A stretch of 64,000 nucleotides of DNA from Oceanispirochaeta sp. M1 (GTDB taxonomy: Bacteria; Spirochaetota; Spirochaetia; DSM-2461). How positions within the stretch are numbered: position 1 is the first letter of the stretch; every line of letters starts with the position of its first letter. The stretch is taken from NCBI RefSeq assembly GCF_003346715.1, contig NZ_QQPQ01000018.1, forward strand, positions 55,734 through 119,733, given 5' to 3'. Under the pieces are notes generated by a model that was not told the DNA's origin, made no database searches, and worked only from the letters and a program-made list of their open reading frames with translations. Of the stretch, positions 45,834 through 54,427 are shown piece after piece. The translations under genes and the position numbers were made by a program.

Positions 45834-46652
45834 ATGCAAATCAATGGAAAAACACGGCTGACTCATGTCTTTCTCACCCTGCTGGCCATCACAATGATCT
45901 ATCCCTTTTTCTGGGTGATTATAAGTTCTCTGAAAACGACGGATGAAATATTTACCTCCGCCTTCTCCTTACCGACGAGTCTTCGTTTTAATAACTATTA
46001 TAATGCCTGGATAAAGGCCTCTATCGGAACCTGCTTCAGGAATAGTGTTATTGTCTCAGTTATTGCTCTGGCGCTGACTCTGCTGTTTGCTTCTATGGCC
46101 GCCTATGTTTTGGCTCGAAAATGGAAAAACAGGCTACTGTTTACATATTTCACTCTGGGAATAATGGTCCCCCTCCAGGCCATTGTTATTCCCTCTTTCA
46201 TCATTATCCGTAATCTGGGACTGATCAACACGCGGGCAGGACTGATACTGATCTATGCTGTTAGCGGGATCTCCTTTGGAATCTTTGTCCTGACCGGGTT
46301 CTTTAAGACTATTCCGGTGGAGATGGAGGAGGCGGCTGTTATTGACGGCTGCGGATCGGGAACTACCTTTTTCAGAATCATACTGCCTATGGCTAAACCG
46401 GCACTTGCCACCGTGGGAATACTGTCGTTCCTCCAATACTGGAACGAGTACCTCTTCGCCTCGGTTTTGATCGCTAAGGCTGAATATAAGACCCTGACAC
46501 AGGGAATCATGGCTCTCCGCGGCCCCTACACGACTGATTATGGAATGCTGACCGCCGGACTGGCTTTAGCCATAGTTCCTCTGATGGTTGCATATGTGAT
46601 ACTGCAGAAGCAGGTTATTGAAGGAATGACCGCTGGTGCGGTCAAAGGATAA
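45834..46652 (+). CDS. Sugar ABC transporter permease (MalG/UgpE type)
   Basis: The second six-helix permease has 272 residues. It starts with the characteristic FLTLLAITMIYPFFWVIISSLKTTDEIF, and its coupling loop is EMEEAAVIDGCGSGTTFFRIILPMAKP. It follows the first permease by 10 nt and ends 9 nt before the glycosyltransferase-like gene, so all four genes form one operon. Confidence 0.95.
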   Translation: MQINGKTRLTHVFLTLLAITMIYPFFWVIISSLKTTDEIFTSAFSLPTSLRFNNYYNAWIKASIGTCFRNSVIVSVIALALTLLFASMAAYVLARKWKNRLLFTYFTLGIMVPLQAIVIPSFIIIRNLGLINTRAGLILIYAVSGISFGIFVLTGFFKTIPVEMEEAAVIDGCGSGTTFFRIILPMAKPALATVGILSFLQYWNEYLFASVLIAKAEYKTLTQGIMALRGPYTTDYGMLTAGLALAIVPLMVAYVILQKQVIEGMTAGAVKG

Positions 46653-46661
46653 GAGACATCA

Positions 46662-47861
46662 ATGATAAATTATGAAAAACTATGGATAACCATACCCACA
46701 TACTGGGGAGATTATGGATCTCCTGACAACCCACCCTGTATTGATTTTGATCATCCCACATCTCCGGATGGAGAAGAAACCCTGAGCCGGACAATGGGCA
46801 GCCTCTGTCGCTTGTCGGGAGATTTCAATCTTCTTATCGTTCTGGCTGTAACACATATAGAATACCTTCAGAAGGTTCGAAAAAGGGTTGAGCAGATACT
46901 CGAACCCTTCCGGTCTGAAAAAAAGCTGTATCTTGTGACTCCCACAGAGGTGGAGCAGATCAACAGTCTATTGAAAACACCTCTGCTTAAGATGGATAGC
47001 TATGGCAACATCCGGAATGTGCAGCTGTTTGTTCCCTATTGCAGTGGAGCTGAATTTGTAATCGGTATTGATGATGATGAGATTGTTGAAGACCGTGAGT
47101 ATCTGAAAAAAGCGCTAAACGCAATGAATGAGAACGATGATATCGGCGGTATGGCCGGTCCTTACTACGACAGGGAGGGCGAATTTCGTCTGAAGGGTGC
47201 CGAAGCTCTTTTTCAGGAAGAGAATATCTTCCTGAAAAAGAATTATTACATGAATGAGGCTCTGAAAATAGCCATGTCCGGAGAGAGCTCTCCTGCCCCG
47301 GGATCTGTAGCCTTCGGCGGGAATATGGTTTTCCGGAGAGATACGATCGCTCGGGTATGTCATGATCCCTTTATTCCCCGAGGTGAAGATTATGATTATG
47401 TGATCAATGCTCTGATGAAAGGCATCCGGTTTTATTTTCACCAAGATATTGGAATTGTACATCTGCCACCCGATTCGACGGGCAGTCAGGCGGGAGACAA
47501 TGTCAGAAAACTGAAGGCGGATATCAGACGGTTTCTTTATATGAAGACCAAACTGACTGAACACCGGAAACAATGTCCTCAGGAAAACTTCAGTTATGAT
47601 CTGTTGAATCCTTATCCGGGAGCATTTTTGGATGATTCAAAGGATCTTCCCGAGCATGCTGTCTCTGCTCTGCTGAAAGGGTATTCGGATCATTTTGATG
47701 CAGAATCGTCCAGGGATTTTGTTAAACAGGCGTCAGAAGAATCTGTCCGGAAGGCTGCTGAGTTTTTCAACTATAGACAACTGTGGCATGAACAGCTTTC
47801 ACTCAACTCCACAGATACGGTAATCGGCGCTGCTATAGCGCGGATGTGTTTCATCAGTTAA
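46662..47861 (+). CDS. Glycosyltransferase-like protein of unrecognised family
   Basis: I do not recognise this 399-residue protein. It begins LWITIPTYWGDYG, and an acidic motif GIDDDEIVEDREYLKKAL lies near residue 129. The latter resembles the DxD metal site of GT-A-fold glycosyltransferases. GGMAGPYYDREGEF and GGNMVFRRDTIARVCHDPFIPRGEDYDYVINALMKG resemble the acceptor and catalytic loops of family 2 enzymes, where GGN and an ED pair are typical. No membrane helix is seen. It is translated with a sugar ABC importer, so a role in handling or sensing the imported sugar, or in building a surface glycan, is possible. The function is not assigned. Confidence 0.65.
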   Translation: MINYEKLWITIPTYWGDYGSPDNPPCIDFDHPTSPDGEETLSRTMGSLCRLSGDFNLLIVLAVTHIEYLQKVRKRVEQILEPFRSEKKLYLVTPTEVEQINSLLKTPLLKMDSYGNIRNVQLFVPYCSGAEFVIGIDDDEIVEDREYLKKALNAMNENDDIGGMAGPYYDREGEFRLKGAEALFQEENIFLKKNYYMNEALKIAMSGESSPAPGSVAFGGNMVFRRDTIARVCHDPFIPRGEDYDYVINALMKGIRFYFHQDIGIVHLPPDSTGSQAGDNVRKLKADIRRFLYMKTKLTEHRKQCPQENFSYDLLNPYPGAFLDDSKDLPEHAVSALLKGYSDHFDAESSRDFVKQASEESVRKAAEFFNYRQLWHEQLSLNSTDTVIGAAIARMCFIS

Positions 47862-47862
47862 C

Positions 47863-47901
47863 CTCTCTTGACTCCCCCCATGGGGGGGAGTATCTTGAGA
47901 G
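47863..47901 (+). promoter_or_regulatory. GC-run hairpin between the ABC operon and the two-component genes
   Basis: ACTCCCCCC and GGGGGGAGT (47871-47891, one extra G) form the stem, with an outer CTCTC (47863-47867)/GAGAG (47897-47901) pairing. No T-tract follows. It starts one base after the upstream stop codon. It could stop exonucleases, or act as a weak terminator. Confidence 0.55.
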
Positions 47902-47986
47902 TCATTCTGAATCGTCTGCTTACCGGCGGAACGGGAAAGGTTGTGATGATGAATAACAGAATAAGGCACTCAGTTCAGGATCTGTT

Positions 47987-49744
47987 ATGATAAAGAGCCT
48001 CTCCCGGCTGCGCCGGAAACTTATGAACCTGACCATAGGCAAGGAAATACTTGCCGCATTGCTGTGTACTGCACTTTTGCCCACCGGAATCCTCGGTATT
48101 TACGGTGGCTGGCAGCTGAAGAAATTCCTAGATAAAGAGATTGTCAGCTATAACCGGGAACTGGTCCGGCAGGCCGGACAAAAACTTGATTACCTGGCGG
48201 AAGATATCGCCACGGCTCAGAAACAGTTGATTGTTCATACCATCTCATCCCCCCTGTTTTTCCAGTATAATGAAATCCCTCTGTCTGAACGGATTCGGGA
48301 GATAAAGGACACCAATTCTTATCTGGATACTCTCCGTCAGGTCTATCCATTTATTGAATCAATCTATCTGATTGATAATCATCAGCGGGTCTACTCCAGT
48401 CTGCTTGATTTTAACAGAGAAGAACTGCTTTCTTCCTCCTGGGTTGAAGAGCTTTTTAATCAGCCTTACGGGTATCGGATAATCCCCCTTCATCTTGCGG
48501 GATATGCTGCGGCTTCAGAAGATGACCCGGTATCTACGACCATCAGTGTTGTCCGCAAGGTCACTCGTATGGGAAACCCTGAGGAAGGGACTCTTATTCA
48601 GATTGATCTAGAGGAGCGTCTTATTGCCGAAACTCTGGAGGAATACCCTCTGGGAAGCAACGGCTATATCATGCTTCTGGATGGAGATGGTCAAGTCCTT
48701 GGTTCCTCTATGGGAAAAGGCGGCATAATCCCGCCGGCCCGCAGGGGGATGCAGGAGTTTTCCTTCACCCTTGAAAATTTTGACTGGACTCTGGTTGCAC
48801 GTCTCTGGCCGAAGGAACTGTTTTCAGGAAGGGGCATTACACTCTGGATTTTTATGGTTTTGGTTTTTTCTGTCCTTGTTCTTTCTGTCTTCTTCTCTAT
48901 TGTTGTCTCCCGGAGAATTACAGGACCTCTCAGTAGGGTTATTGATGCCATGGAGCAGATGGGAAGCGGAGATTTCAGCCGAAGACTGCCCGAGGTGGCC
49001 AACAATGATCTAAGGTCTCTGGTAAAAGGTATAAACCGGATGAGTGATCATCTACAGGTACTCGTTGCCAATATCGCCCGGAAGGAAGAAGAGAAGAATC
49101 GGGCGCAGATGAATGCTCTTCAGGCGCAGATTAACCCACACTTTCTGTACAATACACTGGATGTCATCCGTGGAATATCCCAGGCCCAGGGAAATCAGGA
49201 AGTTGTGGATATCACGGCATCTCTGGCAAAGGTCTTCCGCTTCAGCATCGGGACGAAAGAGGTTGTAACTGTCGCCCGGGAACTGGAAAATATTGAGCAC
49301 TATCTTAAAATTCAGGAATTCCGCTTTGGAGATCGTTTCCGTGTGGAGTATCAAATTGAGGAAGGGATTTCAGAATGCTGGACAGTGAAACTTATTTTAC
49401 AGCCCCTGGTTGAAAATGCTTTTAAATACGGACTGGAAGAATGTCGACGGGATGGTCTGCTGGTCATCAGAGGAAAAAGAGTAGAAGACCTTATTCTTCT
49501 GACAGTGGAAAACAATGGACCGGATATCGATCCATTACGTGCTGAGGAGATTAATGCAAAATTCAGGAATGGAATTGCTGAAAGGAATGTGGAAAAGGTC
49601 GGTGGAATGGGTCTGTATAATGTAGATGCCAGGCTGAAGCTTCATTTCGGATATTCGTCGGGGGTTTTGATCAAACCGCGTATTGGTGGAGGAACGGAAG
49701 TCACATTAACATTTCCCTATCGGATTGAAATGGAGGAGGACTGA
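47987..49744 (+). CDS. Sensor histidine kinase, YesM type
   Basis: The 585-residue membrane kinase has helices near 21-42 and about 283-308 flanking an extracytoplasmic sensor domain. A HAMP linker follows (SRRITGPLSRVIDAMEQMGSGDFSRRLPEV). The His-kinase domain contains QINPHFLYNTLDVIRGIS, with phospho-acceptor His385, and the ATPase domain has QPLVENAFKYGLEE and GGMGLYNVDARL. This layout is typical of kinases that govern sugar ABC operons together with an AraC-type regulator. The response regulator gene starts directly after its stop. Confidence 0.94.
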   Translation: MIKSLSRLRRKLMNLTIGKEILAALLCTALLPTGILGIYGGWQLKKFLDKEIVSYNRELVRQAGQKLDYLAEDIATAQKQLIVHTISSPLFFQYNEIPLSERIREIKDTNSYLDTLRQVYPFIESIYLIDNHQRVYSSLLDFNREELLSSSWVEELFNQPYGYRIIPLHLAGYAAASEDDPVSTTISVVRKVTRMGNPEEGTLIQIDLEERLIAETLEEYPLGSNGYIMLLDGDGQVLGSSMGKGGIIPPARRGMQEFSFTLENFDWTLVARLWPKELFSGRGITLWIFMVLVFSVLVLSVFFSIVVSRRITGPLSRVIDAMEQMGSGDFSRRLPEVANNDLRSLVKGINRMSDHLQVLVANIARKEEEKNRAQMNALQAQINPHFLYNTLDVIRGISQAQGNQEVVDITASLAKVFRFSIGTKEVVTVARELENIEHYLKIQEFRFGDRFRVEYQIEEGISECWTVKLILQPLVENAFKYGLEECRRDGLLVIRGKRVEDLILLTVENNGPDIDPLRAEEINAKFRNGIAERNVEKVGGMGLYNVDARLKLHFGYSSGVLIKPRIGGGTEVTLTFPYRIEMEED

Positions 49745-50677
49745 GTGACATTTACAGTTGTAGTTGTAGATGATGAATATTGGATACGCAGCCTGGTCTG
49801 CTCATACCTCCCCACAGAAGATGAAGGATTCGTTCTTTTGGGAGAAGCAAGGGACGGCATTGATGGACTGGAGCTCTGTCAAAGAGTCAATCCGGACATA
49901 CTGATTACAGATATCAAAATGCCCGGATTCGGGGGGCTTGAACTGCTGGAAGCTGTAAAAAAAATGAGTCCAGACACTCAGGTAATCATAATTAGTGGAT
50001 ATGAAGAATTTGAATTTGCCCGGAGAGCCATGAAAAACGGAGTATTGGATTACCTTATAAAACCCATCGAAAAATCATCTGTTCGTAAAGCTCTTTTTCA
50101 GGCTGCCGGAATTCTGAAAGAAATACAAACGGAAAAGAAGCAGATTAGCGAAATGCAGAATAAAGTACAGCGCTTGGAGAATATTTTTTCTTCTTCATGC
50201 GAACTCCCTACCATACAGGATAAGCGGATACAGCGAGCTCTCAATTTAATATATAAAAATTATTTCAGAGATATTTCACTGGATGAGGCAGCTTCAGAGG
50301 CGGCAATGAATCCAAATTACTTTTCAGAATGCTTCAAAAATAAAATGGGTCAGGGATTCTGTGATTTTTTGACCGTCTACCGGCTCCAAAGGGCAGCTGA
50401 ACTTCTACTGAATCCTGAATTAAAAATCAGAGAGATTGCCCTGCAAACCGGTTTCCGGGATCCCAATTATTTTTCACGAATATTTAAGAAAGCTACGGGG
50501 CACAGTCCTAGTGAATGCCGCAATAATAATGTAGATATTGAGAGTCTGATGAGAGGTACAGTGACAGAACTAAGAACATTGACTGAAGATGATAAACAAT
50601 GTGCTTGCAGGGATACGCTGGTTAAGGCAGGAGAAGAAATGTTTGAGGGGCTACAGCAAACCCCACCAAAGAGATGA
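49745..50677 (+). CDS. Response regulator with AraC-type DNA-binding domain, YesN type
   Basis: The 310-residue protein has an N-terminal receiver (residues 3-120) with acidic pocket DDE (9-11), phospho-acceptor Asp56 in ITDIKMPG and Lys in LIKPIEK. A short coiled linker (QTEKKQISEMQNKVQRLENIF) leads to two helix-turn-helix motifs, ISLDEAASEAAMNPNYFSECFKNKMG and LKIREIALQTGFRDPNYFSRIFKKATG. The start is GTG at 49745, overlapping nothing but adjacent to the kinase stop; GGAGGA lies before it. It probably activates the upstream sugar transport operon. Confidence 0.95.
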   Translation: MTFTVVVVDDEYWIRSLVCSYLPTEDEGFVLLGEARDGIDGLELCQRVNPDILITDIKMPGFGGLELLEAVKKMSPDTQVIIISGYEEFEFARRAMKNGVLDYLIKPIEKSSVRKALFQAAGILKEIQTEKKQISEMQNKVQRLENIFSSSCELPTIQDKRIQRALNLIYKNYFRDISLDEAASEAAMNPNYFSECFKNKMGQGFCDFLTVYRLQRAAELLLNPELKIREIALQTGFRDPNYFSRIFKKATGHSPSECRNNNVDIESLMRGTVTELRTLTEDDKQCACRDTLVKAGEEMFEGLQQTPPKR

Positions 50678-50782
50678 GTAGAATAGTTAATCCATTTCTT
50701 TATGATTCTGCGTCTTTTGATTACTTCCTGCTTTATTTATGTTATAAAAAAGAGAATGTGAACCTATTTCAATTTCCGGACA

Positions 50783-51688
50783 CTAAAAGGTGATATCTAT
50801 TTTCCCCCTACCCTTATGCATGGATGTGAAATCGTCCTTAGTACCCAGAGCAAAGAGTACGCTGATTGTTTCTCCCCTGACAATATTGTGATCAAACTCA
50901 TCGGCCGATGTCAGAGCTTTTCTGAAGCGGATCGTCGTTCTCTTCTTCTTTTCTTCTCCGCCGAGGATTTCAATATCGTCACTCCCTCCCATGGAATCAT
51001 CAGAGACATGAGATGTAAGCCAGGAACCGTAATCATCCTGGATAAATACTTCATCATCCTTCACATATCCAATGATAAAATCGGCTCCCTGCATCATCTG
51101 TTCGGGATTGAGACCTATGGCGATCCAGCCCTCAGTTTCAGCTTCAAGAGTAGCTTCCATATAGTCTCCTATGATCTCCCATGTAAATGTTATTCCCGAG
51201 ACAGTGACAGTATTTACGGTCTGTTCAGTAAGTGAAGACATCTTTGGTTCTGCAATATCAGAGCTCTTTTTCTTTTCTGGGATATTGATCAGGCCCACAA
51301 AGAGCAGACCGAAGAATATACTAACGGTCATAAAAAGGAGGGTCAGATAACCAGAAACTTTATGAACCCTTTTCAGGAGTTTTTTCTTTTTTGATGTTTT
51401 AATTCCAAGCGCGATCAGAGGAGTAGCTATAAGCAGAGTGGCAGTAAAAGCACCTCCCAACGCATGACGGGATGTTAAATGGTATCCACTGTTAATCTGA
51501 ACCATTACCACAGCAGTAATAAGAGCTGTAACACCGGAAATCCCGGCATACAGACCCAATCTTCTGTGAACTTTATATCTCCATTTTCTCTTTTTCCAGA
51601 CAATTGATATTACTACAGCACATAACATACTAATAAAAGAAGTACTCATCAGTATGGCATGAACTCTCCATAGAATCTCGTAAGCCAT
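50783..51688 (-). CDS. Membrane protein with C-terminal DOMON domain
   Basis: The 301-residue protein begins at ATG 51688 (AGGAGA, 6-nt spacing). Four membrane helices (about 5-27, 37-58, 69-90 and 111-133) carry several histidines near membrane edges (HAILM, HRRLG, HALGG, HKVSGY), like cytochrome b561 or DUF420 heme proteins. After residue 150 comes a soluble part with WEIIGDYMEATLEAETEGWIAIGLNPEQMMQGADFIIGYVKDDEVFIQDDY, which fits a DOMON heme- or sugar-binding domain. An outside electron-transfer role is inferred. The next gene on the transcript has already ended; no terminator was seen. Confidence 0.75.
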   Translation of the reverse strand: MAYEILWRVHAILMSTSFISMLCAVVISIVWKKRKWRYKVHRRLGLYAGISGVTALITAVVMVQINSGYHLTSRHALGGAFTATLLIATPLIALGIKTSKKKKLLKRVHKVSGYLTLLFMTVSIFFGLLFVGLINIPEKKKSSDIAEPKMSSLTEQTVNTVTVSGITFTWEIIGDYMEATLEAETEGWIAIGLNPEQMMQGADFIIGYVKDDEVFIQDDYGSWLTSHVSDDSMGGSDDIEILGGEEKKKRTTIRFRKALTSADEFDHNIVRGETISVLFALGTKDDFTSMHKGRGKIDITF

Positions 51689-51773
51689 ATATAATCTCCT
51701 CATTAAAAAACCGGGCAGCATCTGTTGAAAACCTAATGCGGCCCGGTTCCGAAGTCAAATTGAAAGCTCAATA

Positions 51774-52502
51774 TCACATATCTTTTACTGTTATGAAGTT
51801 CAAATGAATCCAGACAGTATGGGGAGGAAAGTTTCCTGTATCCGGTTCTACAGTATGGGCAACAAAATGGAGTTCCATCTCGTCAGGATGAGCGATAGAG
51901 CCATCTGCAGGCTTCATGGGAGAATAATAAGCACTCTTATCAGCATTATATATTGCATAATCTTTCTTGTTTCTTGATGCTTCTGTATACATCATATGCC
52001 CAACCAGAGCTTCATACACAAGTTCATCATTTACATACACATCAGCCGGGCCCCAGGATGCCAGATCAGATTTAACCTTGGGCATAACAGGAGCTTCCTG
52101 CCCTGTGTCACCATGAATATATACAAAGTCTGCAATTCCACCTTCCCAGAATTCTGATCCTTCATCAAATTCTGTATATTCGATCCTGATATCCCCGGTA
52201 TGACTCACACCAGCTTCAGGATTGATTGTACCTTTGAATTCTACAATCATTTTTCCGGTATTTTTTTTGGCATTTACTTCAACCGTGGCCTTTCCTTCTA
52301 AAGGAACTACATTTTTTCCATCATAGACAAAGTTATCACCATATCCACCAATAAGCAGAGGATCAGTGGCTTCCAGTTTCCATACATCTTTATGACTGCC
52401 TTCATAAGCCATATAGTTCGTTGGTTCTTCTGCAGCACCCTCTGCAAAGACAGAAGTAAAAGAGGATAGGACAAATAAAATCAGTAAAAATACTTTATTC
52501 AT
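51774..52502 (-). CDS. Secreted protein of unknown function
   Basis: I do not recognise this 242-residue protein. ATG 52502 has a strong AAGGAGA site; a longer frame to 52562 lies in the leader. A signal peptide (KVFLLILFVLSSFTSVFA, residues 2-19) is followed by EGAAEEP. The mature part is rich in beta-strand and acidic residues, contains WKLEATDPLLIGGYGDNF and ends HTVWIHLNFITVKDM. It has four His near the C-terminus (HPDEMELHFVAHTVEPDTGNFPPHTVW), possibly a metal site. It lies upstream of the DOMON protein on the same strand and is divergent from the sigma factor. Confidence 0.7.
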   Translation of the reverse strand: MNKVFLLILFVLSSFTSVFAEGAAEEPTNYMAYEGSHKDVWKLEATDPLLIGGYGDNFVYDGKNVVPLEGKATVEVNAKKNTGKMIVEFKGTINPEAGVSHTGDIRIEYTEFDEGSEFWEGGIADFVYIHGDTGQEAPVMPKVKSDLASWGPADVYVNDELVYEALVGHMMYTEASRNKKDYAIYNADKSAYYSPMKPADGSIAHPDEMELHFVAHTVEPDTGNFPPHTVWIHLNFITVKDM

Positions 52503-52557
52503 ATAGAATCTCCTTAACAAATTAGTAAAGGACAGGACTTCCTGTTCTGATTCTATA
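52502..52557 (-). promoter_or_regulatory. Leader able to fold over the start of the secreted-protein gene
   Basis: On the minus strand, TATAGAATC (52549-52557) is perfectly complementary to GATTCTATA (52502-52510), which adjoins the ribosome site AAGGA and includes the first base of the start codon. Between them lies ACAGG-N4-CCTGT (within 52532-52545), a nested hairpin. Start-site masking by RNA structure is inferred. Confidence 0.5.
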
Positions 52558-52563
52558 GACAAG

Positions 52564-53277
52564 ATGACAAGGTGTTATATTACTTATTTTATATTATTTA
52601 ATAGGAATCTTTTTTGTAATCCTCCGAAAAAGATAATAAACTTATCTACTGTGAAGACATCTTTAAACAGAAGCAACAATGATTGGATTCTTTACCTCAA
52701 TAAGGAACATGCTGAATATAACAGGACTCTGGAAGAACTGAGGGAATATCTATTAAATGGATTAGGATATAGCTTCAAAAATCATAAGAAGCTTAACAAA
52801 GAGAATCTGGAAGATCTCTGTCAGGAGGCAATGATCAGAATAGTGGGAAATATAGACACATATTCCGGAGAGGCTCTTTTTACCAGCTGGGCAATGAAAA
52901 TTGCGGTTAATACTGTTTTAAATGAAATTAGACATAAATCCTGGCAAAATGTGTCTTTAGAAAAATTTGAAAAAGATGAATCCTTCCTGAATACAGCAAA
53001 GGGTTATCCAATATATATGTCGCCTGAAAAAAAATTATTGAGAAAAGAGATGGCCCAACTATGCAATACTCTCATTGATGAAGAACTAAGTCAGAAACAG
53101 AGAACCGCTATGGTTTACAGAATGAAATATGCCATGCCTCTGGATGAAATTGCCAGACGGACAGGGTCTACCAGAAATGGAATCTATAAACTGCTTCATG
53201 ATGCCAGGATGAAATTAAAAACAGCCATAGAATCAAGGGGTATAAACAGCATTGATATCGCCGAGATGGGAAATTAG
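52564..53277 (+). CDS. RNA polymerase sigma factor, sigma-70 family (ECF-like)
   Basis: The protein is up to 237 residues. Region 2 is NLEDLCQEAMIRIVGNIDTYSGEALFTSWAMKIAVNTVLNEIRHKSW and region 4 is LSQKQRTAMVYRMKYAMPLDEIARRTGSTRNGIYKLLHDARMKLKTAIES, the normal ECF arrangement. The start is not settled: ATG 52564 has no clear ribosome site, and GTG 52651 (giving a 208-residue protein beginning KTSLNRSNNDWI) fits the family length better. It is divergent from the secreted protein and is followed by a small zinc-finger-like protein, a layout typical of sigma/anti-sigma pairs. Confidence 0.88.
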   Translation: MTRCYITYFILFNRNLFCNPPKKIINLSTVKTSLNRSNNDWILYLNKEHAEYNRTLEELREYLLNGLGYSFKNHKKLNKENLEDLCQEAMIRIVGNIDTYSGEALFTSWAMKIAVNTVLNEIRHKSWQNVSLEKFEKDESFLNTAKGYPIYMSPEKKLLRKEMAQLCNTLIDEELSQKQRTAMVYRMKYAMPLDEIARRTGSTRNGIYKLLHDARMKLKTAIESRGINSIDIAEMGN

Positions 53278-53346
53278 CTGATTGTTAGTAAGATATGATA
53301 GTAAGATATGACAGGGAGAGCAGGTCTAAGAGATGAGGAAGTCAGA

Positions 53347-53598
53347 ATGAAAATGAAACCTGGAAAAAAAATGCATACCCATGCAGGACATACAGATGTA
53401 CTCCTCACTATGATAAAAAACAGCTGTGCCGAGGAACTGGACTGTCAGAGTGTTTTTGAACATATGGAAGAGTATGCAGATTTTATACTCAAACGGAGAG
53501 ATGCTCCTGAAATGGTACAGTTAATTGAGCAGCACCTTGCAATATGCGGTGATTGCGCAGAAGAGTTTTCCCTACTTTTGAAAGCATTAAAGGAATGA
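53347..53598 (+). CDS. Short zinc-finger protein, possible anti-sigma factor
   Basis: This 83-residue protein begins at ATG 53347, where GAGGAAG gives a ribosome site; the frame is open from 53308. Near its C-terminus is the H-x3-C-x2-C pattern ([12 protein letters not shown]), the core of zinc-binding anti-sigma factors. It also has an unusual N-terminal Cys pair and HTHAGHTD. It has no membrane helix, so it would be a soluble anti-sigma, perhaps redox-sensing. Its end overlaps the convergent nfo gene by 12 nt. The role is inferred from motif and position. Confidence 0.7.
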   Translation: MKMKPGKKMHTHAGHTDVLLTMIKNSCAEELDCQSVFEHMEEYADFILKRRDAPEMVQLIEQHLAICGDCAEEFSLLLKALKE

Positions 53599-54426
53599 CT
53601 GCAATCGACTGATCTCTTCGGCCCAGATAGAATCATCAATGGTTTCCAGCACCAGAGGGATACCGTCAAAGCGGGAATCTGCAGCGATTCGCTCAAAGGC
53701 TCCCCAGCCGATATTTCCCTGACCCAGGCTATGATGCCGGTCTACCCGGCTTCCCAGTTCGGATTTGGCATCATTTATATGCATTCCCCGAAGCCACTCA
53801 AATCCTACAGTTTTCTCAAATTCTGAAAATACGGCCTCGAAAGATTCTGTTGTCCTGATATCATAGCCCGCTGCAAACATATGACAGGTATCCAGGCAGA
53901 CTCCCACCCTTGATTTGTCTTCGCAGAGTTCAATGAGTCTTGCAAGGTCTTCGAATTTCCAGCCTATGGCTGATCCCTGACCTGCAGTATTCTCTATAAC
54001 CATTACAGCAGATTCAGTCCTGGATGCTGCAAGATTCATCCCTTGGGCAATCCTTTTAAGACAGTCATCTTCGGAGTACTGTTTCAGATGTGCCCCGGGG
54101 TGAAAGTTCAGCATGGTCAGTCCCAACTGCTCCACGCGCTGCAGCTCATCTATAAAAGCATTAACACTCTTATCCCACTTCTCCTGATCTTTATTCCCGA
54201 GGTTTATAAGGTAGGAATCATGGGGAAGGACCTGCCTGGAAGTATATCCGTTCTCTTCCATGGCCGCCTTGAATGAGTTTACATCCTCATCACTCAGATC
54301 TTTCGCCTTCCACTGCTTCTGATTCTTTGTGAAAAGAGCAAAGGCGGTAGCTCCGATCTTCTTTGCATTAAAGGGAGCATTCTTTACACCCCCTGCCGCA
54401 CTGACATGGGCACCTATATATTTCAT
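53587..54426 (-). CDS. nfo: Endonuclease IV (AP endonuclease)
   Basis: This zinc-dependent enzyme cuts DNA at abasic sites in base excision repair. From ATG 54426 it has 279 residues, normal length. Motifs: [18 protein letters not shown] at the start, [50 protein letters not shown] and [27 protein letters not shown]. All metal-ligand motifs are present. An upstream ATG 54450 overlaps the MscS gene and is less likely. One base separates it from the MscS stop codon. Confidence 0.97.
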   Translation of the reverse strand: MKYIGAHVSAAGGVKNAPFNAKKIGATAFALFTKNQKQWKAKDLSDEDVNSFKAAMEENGYTSRQVLPHDSYLINLGNKDQEKWDKSVNAFIDELQRVEQLGLTMLNFHPGAHLKQYSEDDCLKRIAQGMNLAASRTESAVMVIENTAGQGSAIGWKFEDLARLIELCEDKSRVGVCLDTCHMFAAGYDIRTTESFEAVFSEFEKTVGFEWLRGMHINDAKSELGSRVDRHHSLGQGNIGWGAFERIAADSRFDGIPLVLETIDDSIWAEEISRLQSFL

Positions 54427-54427
54427 A

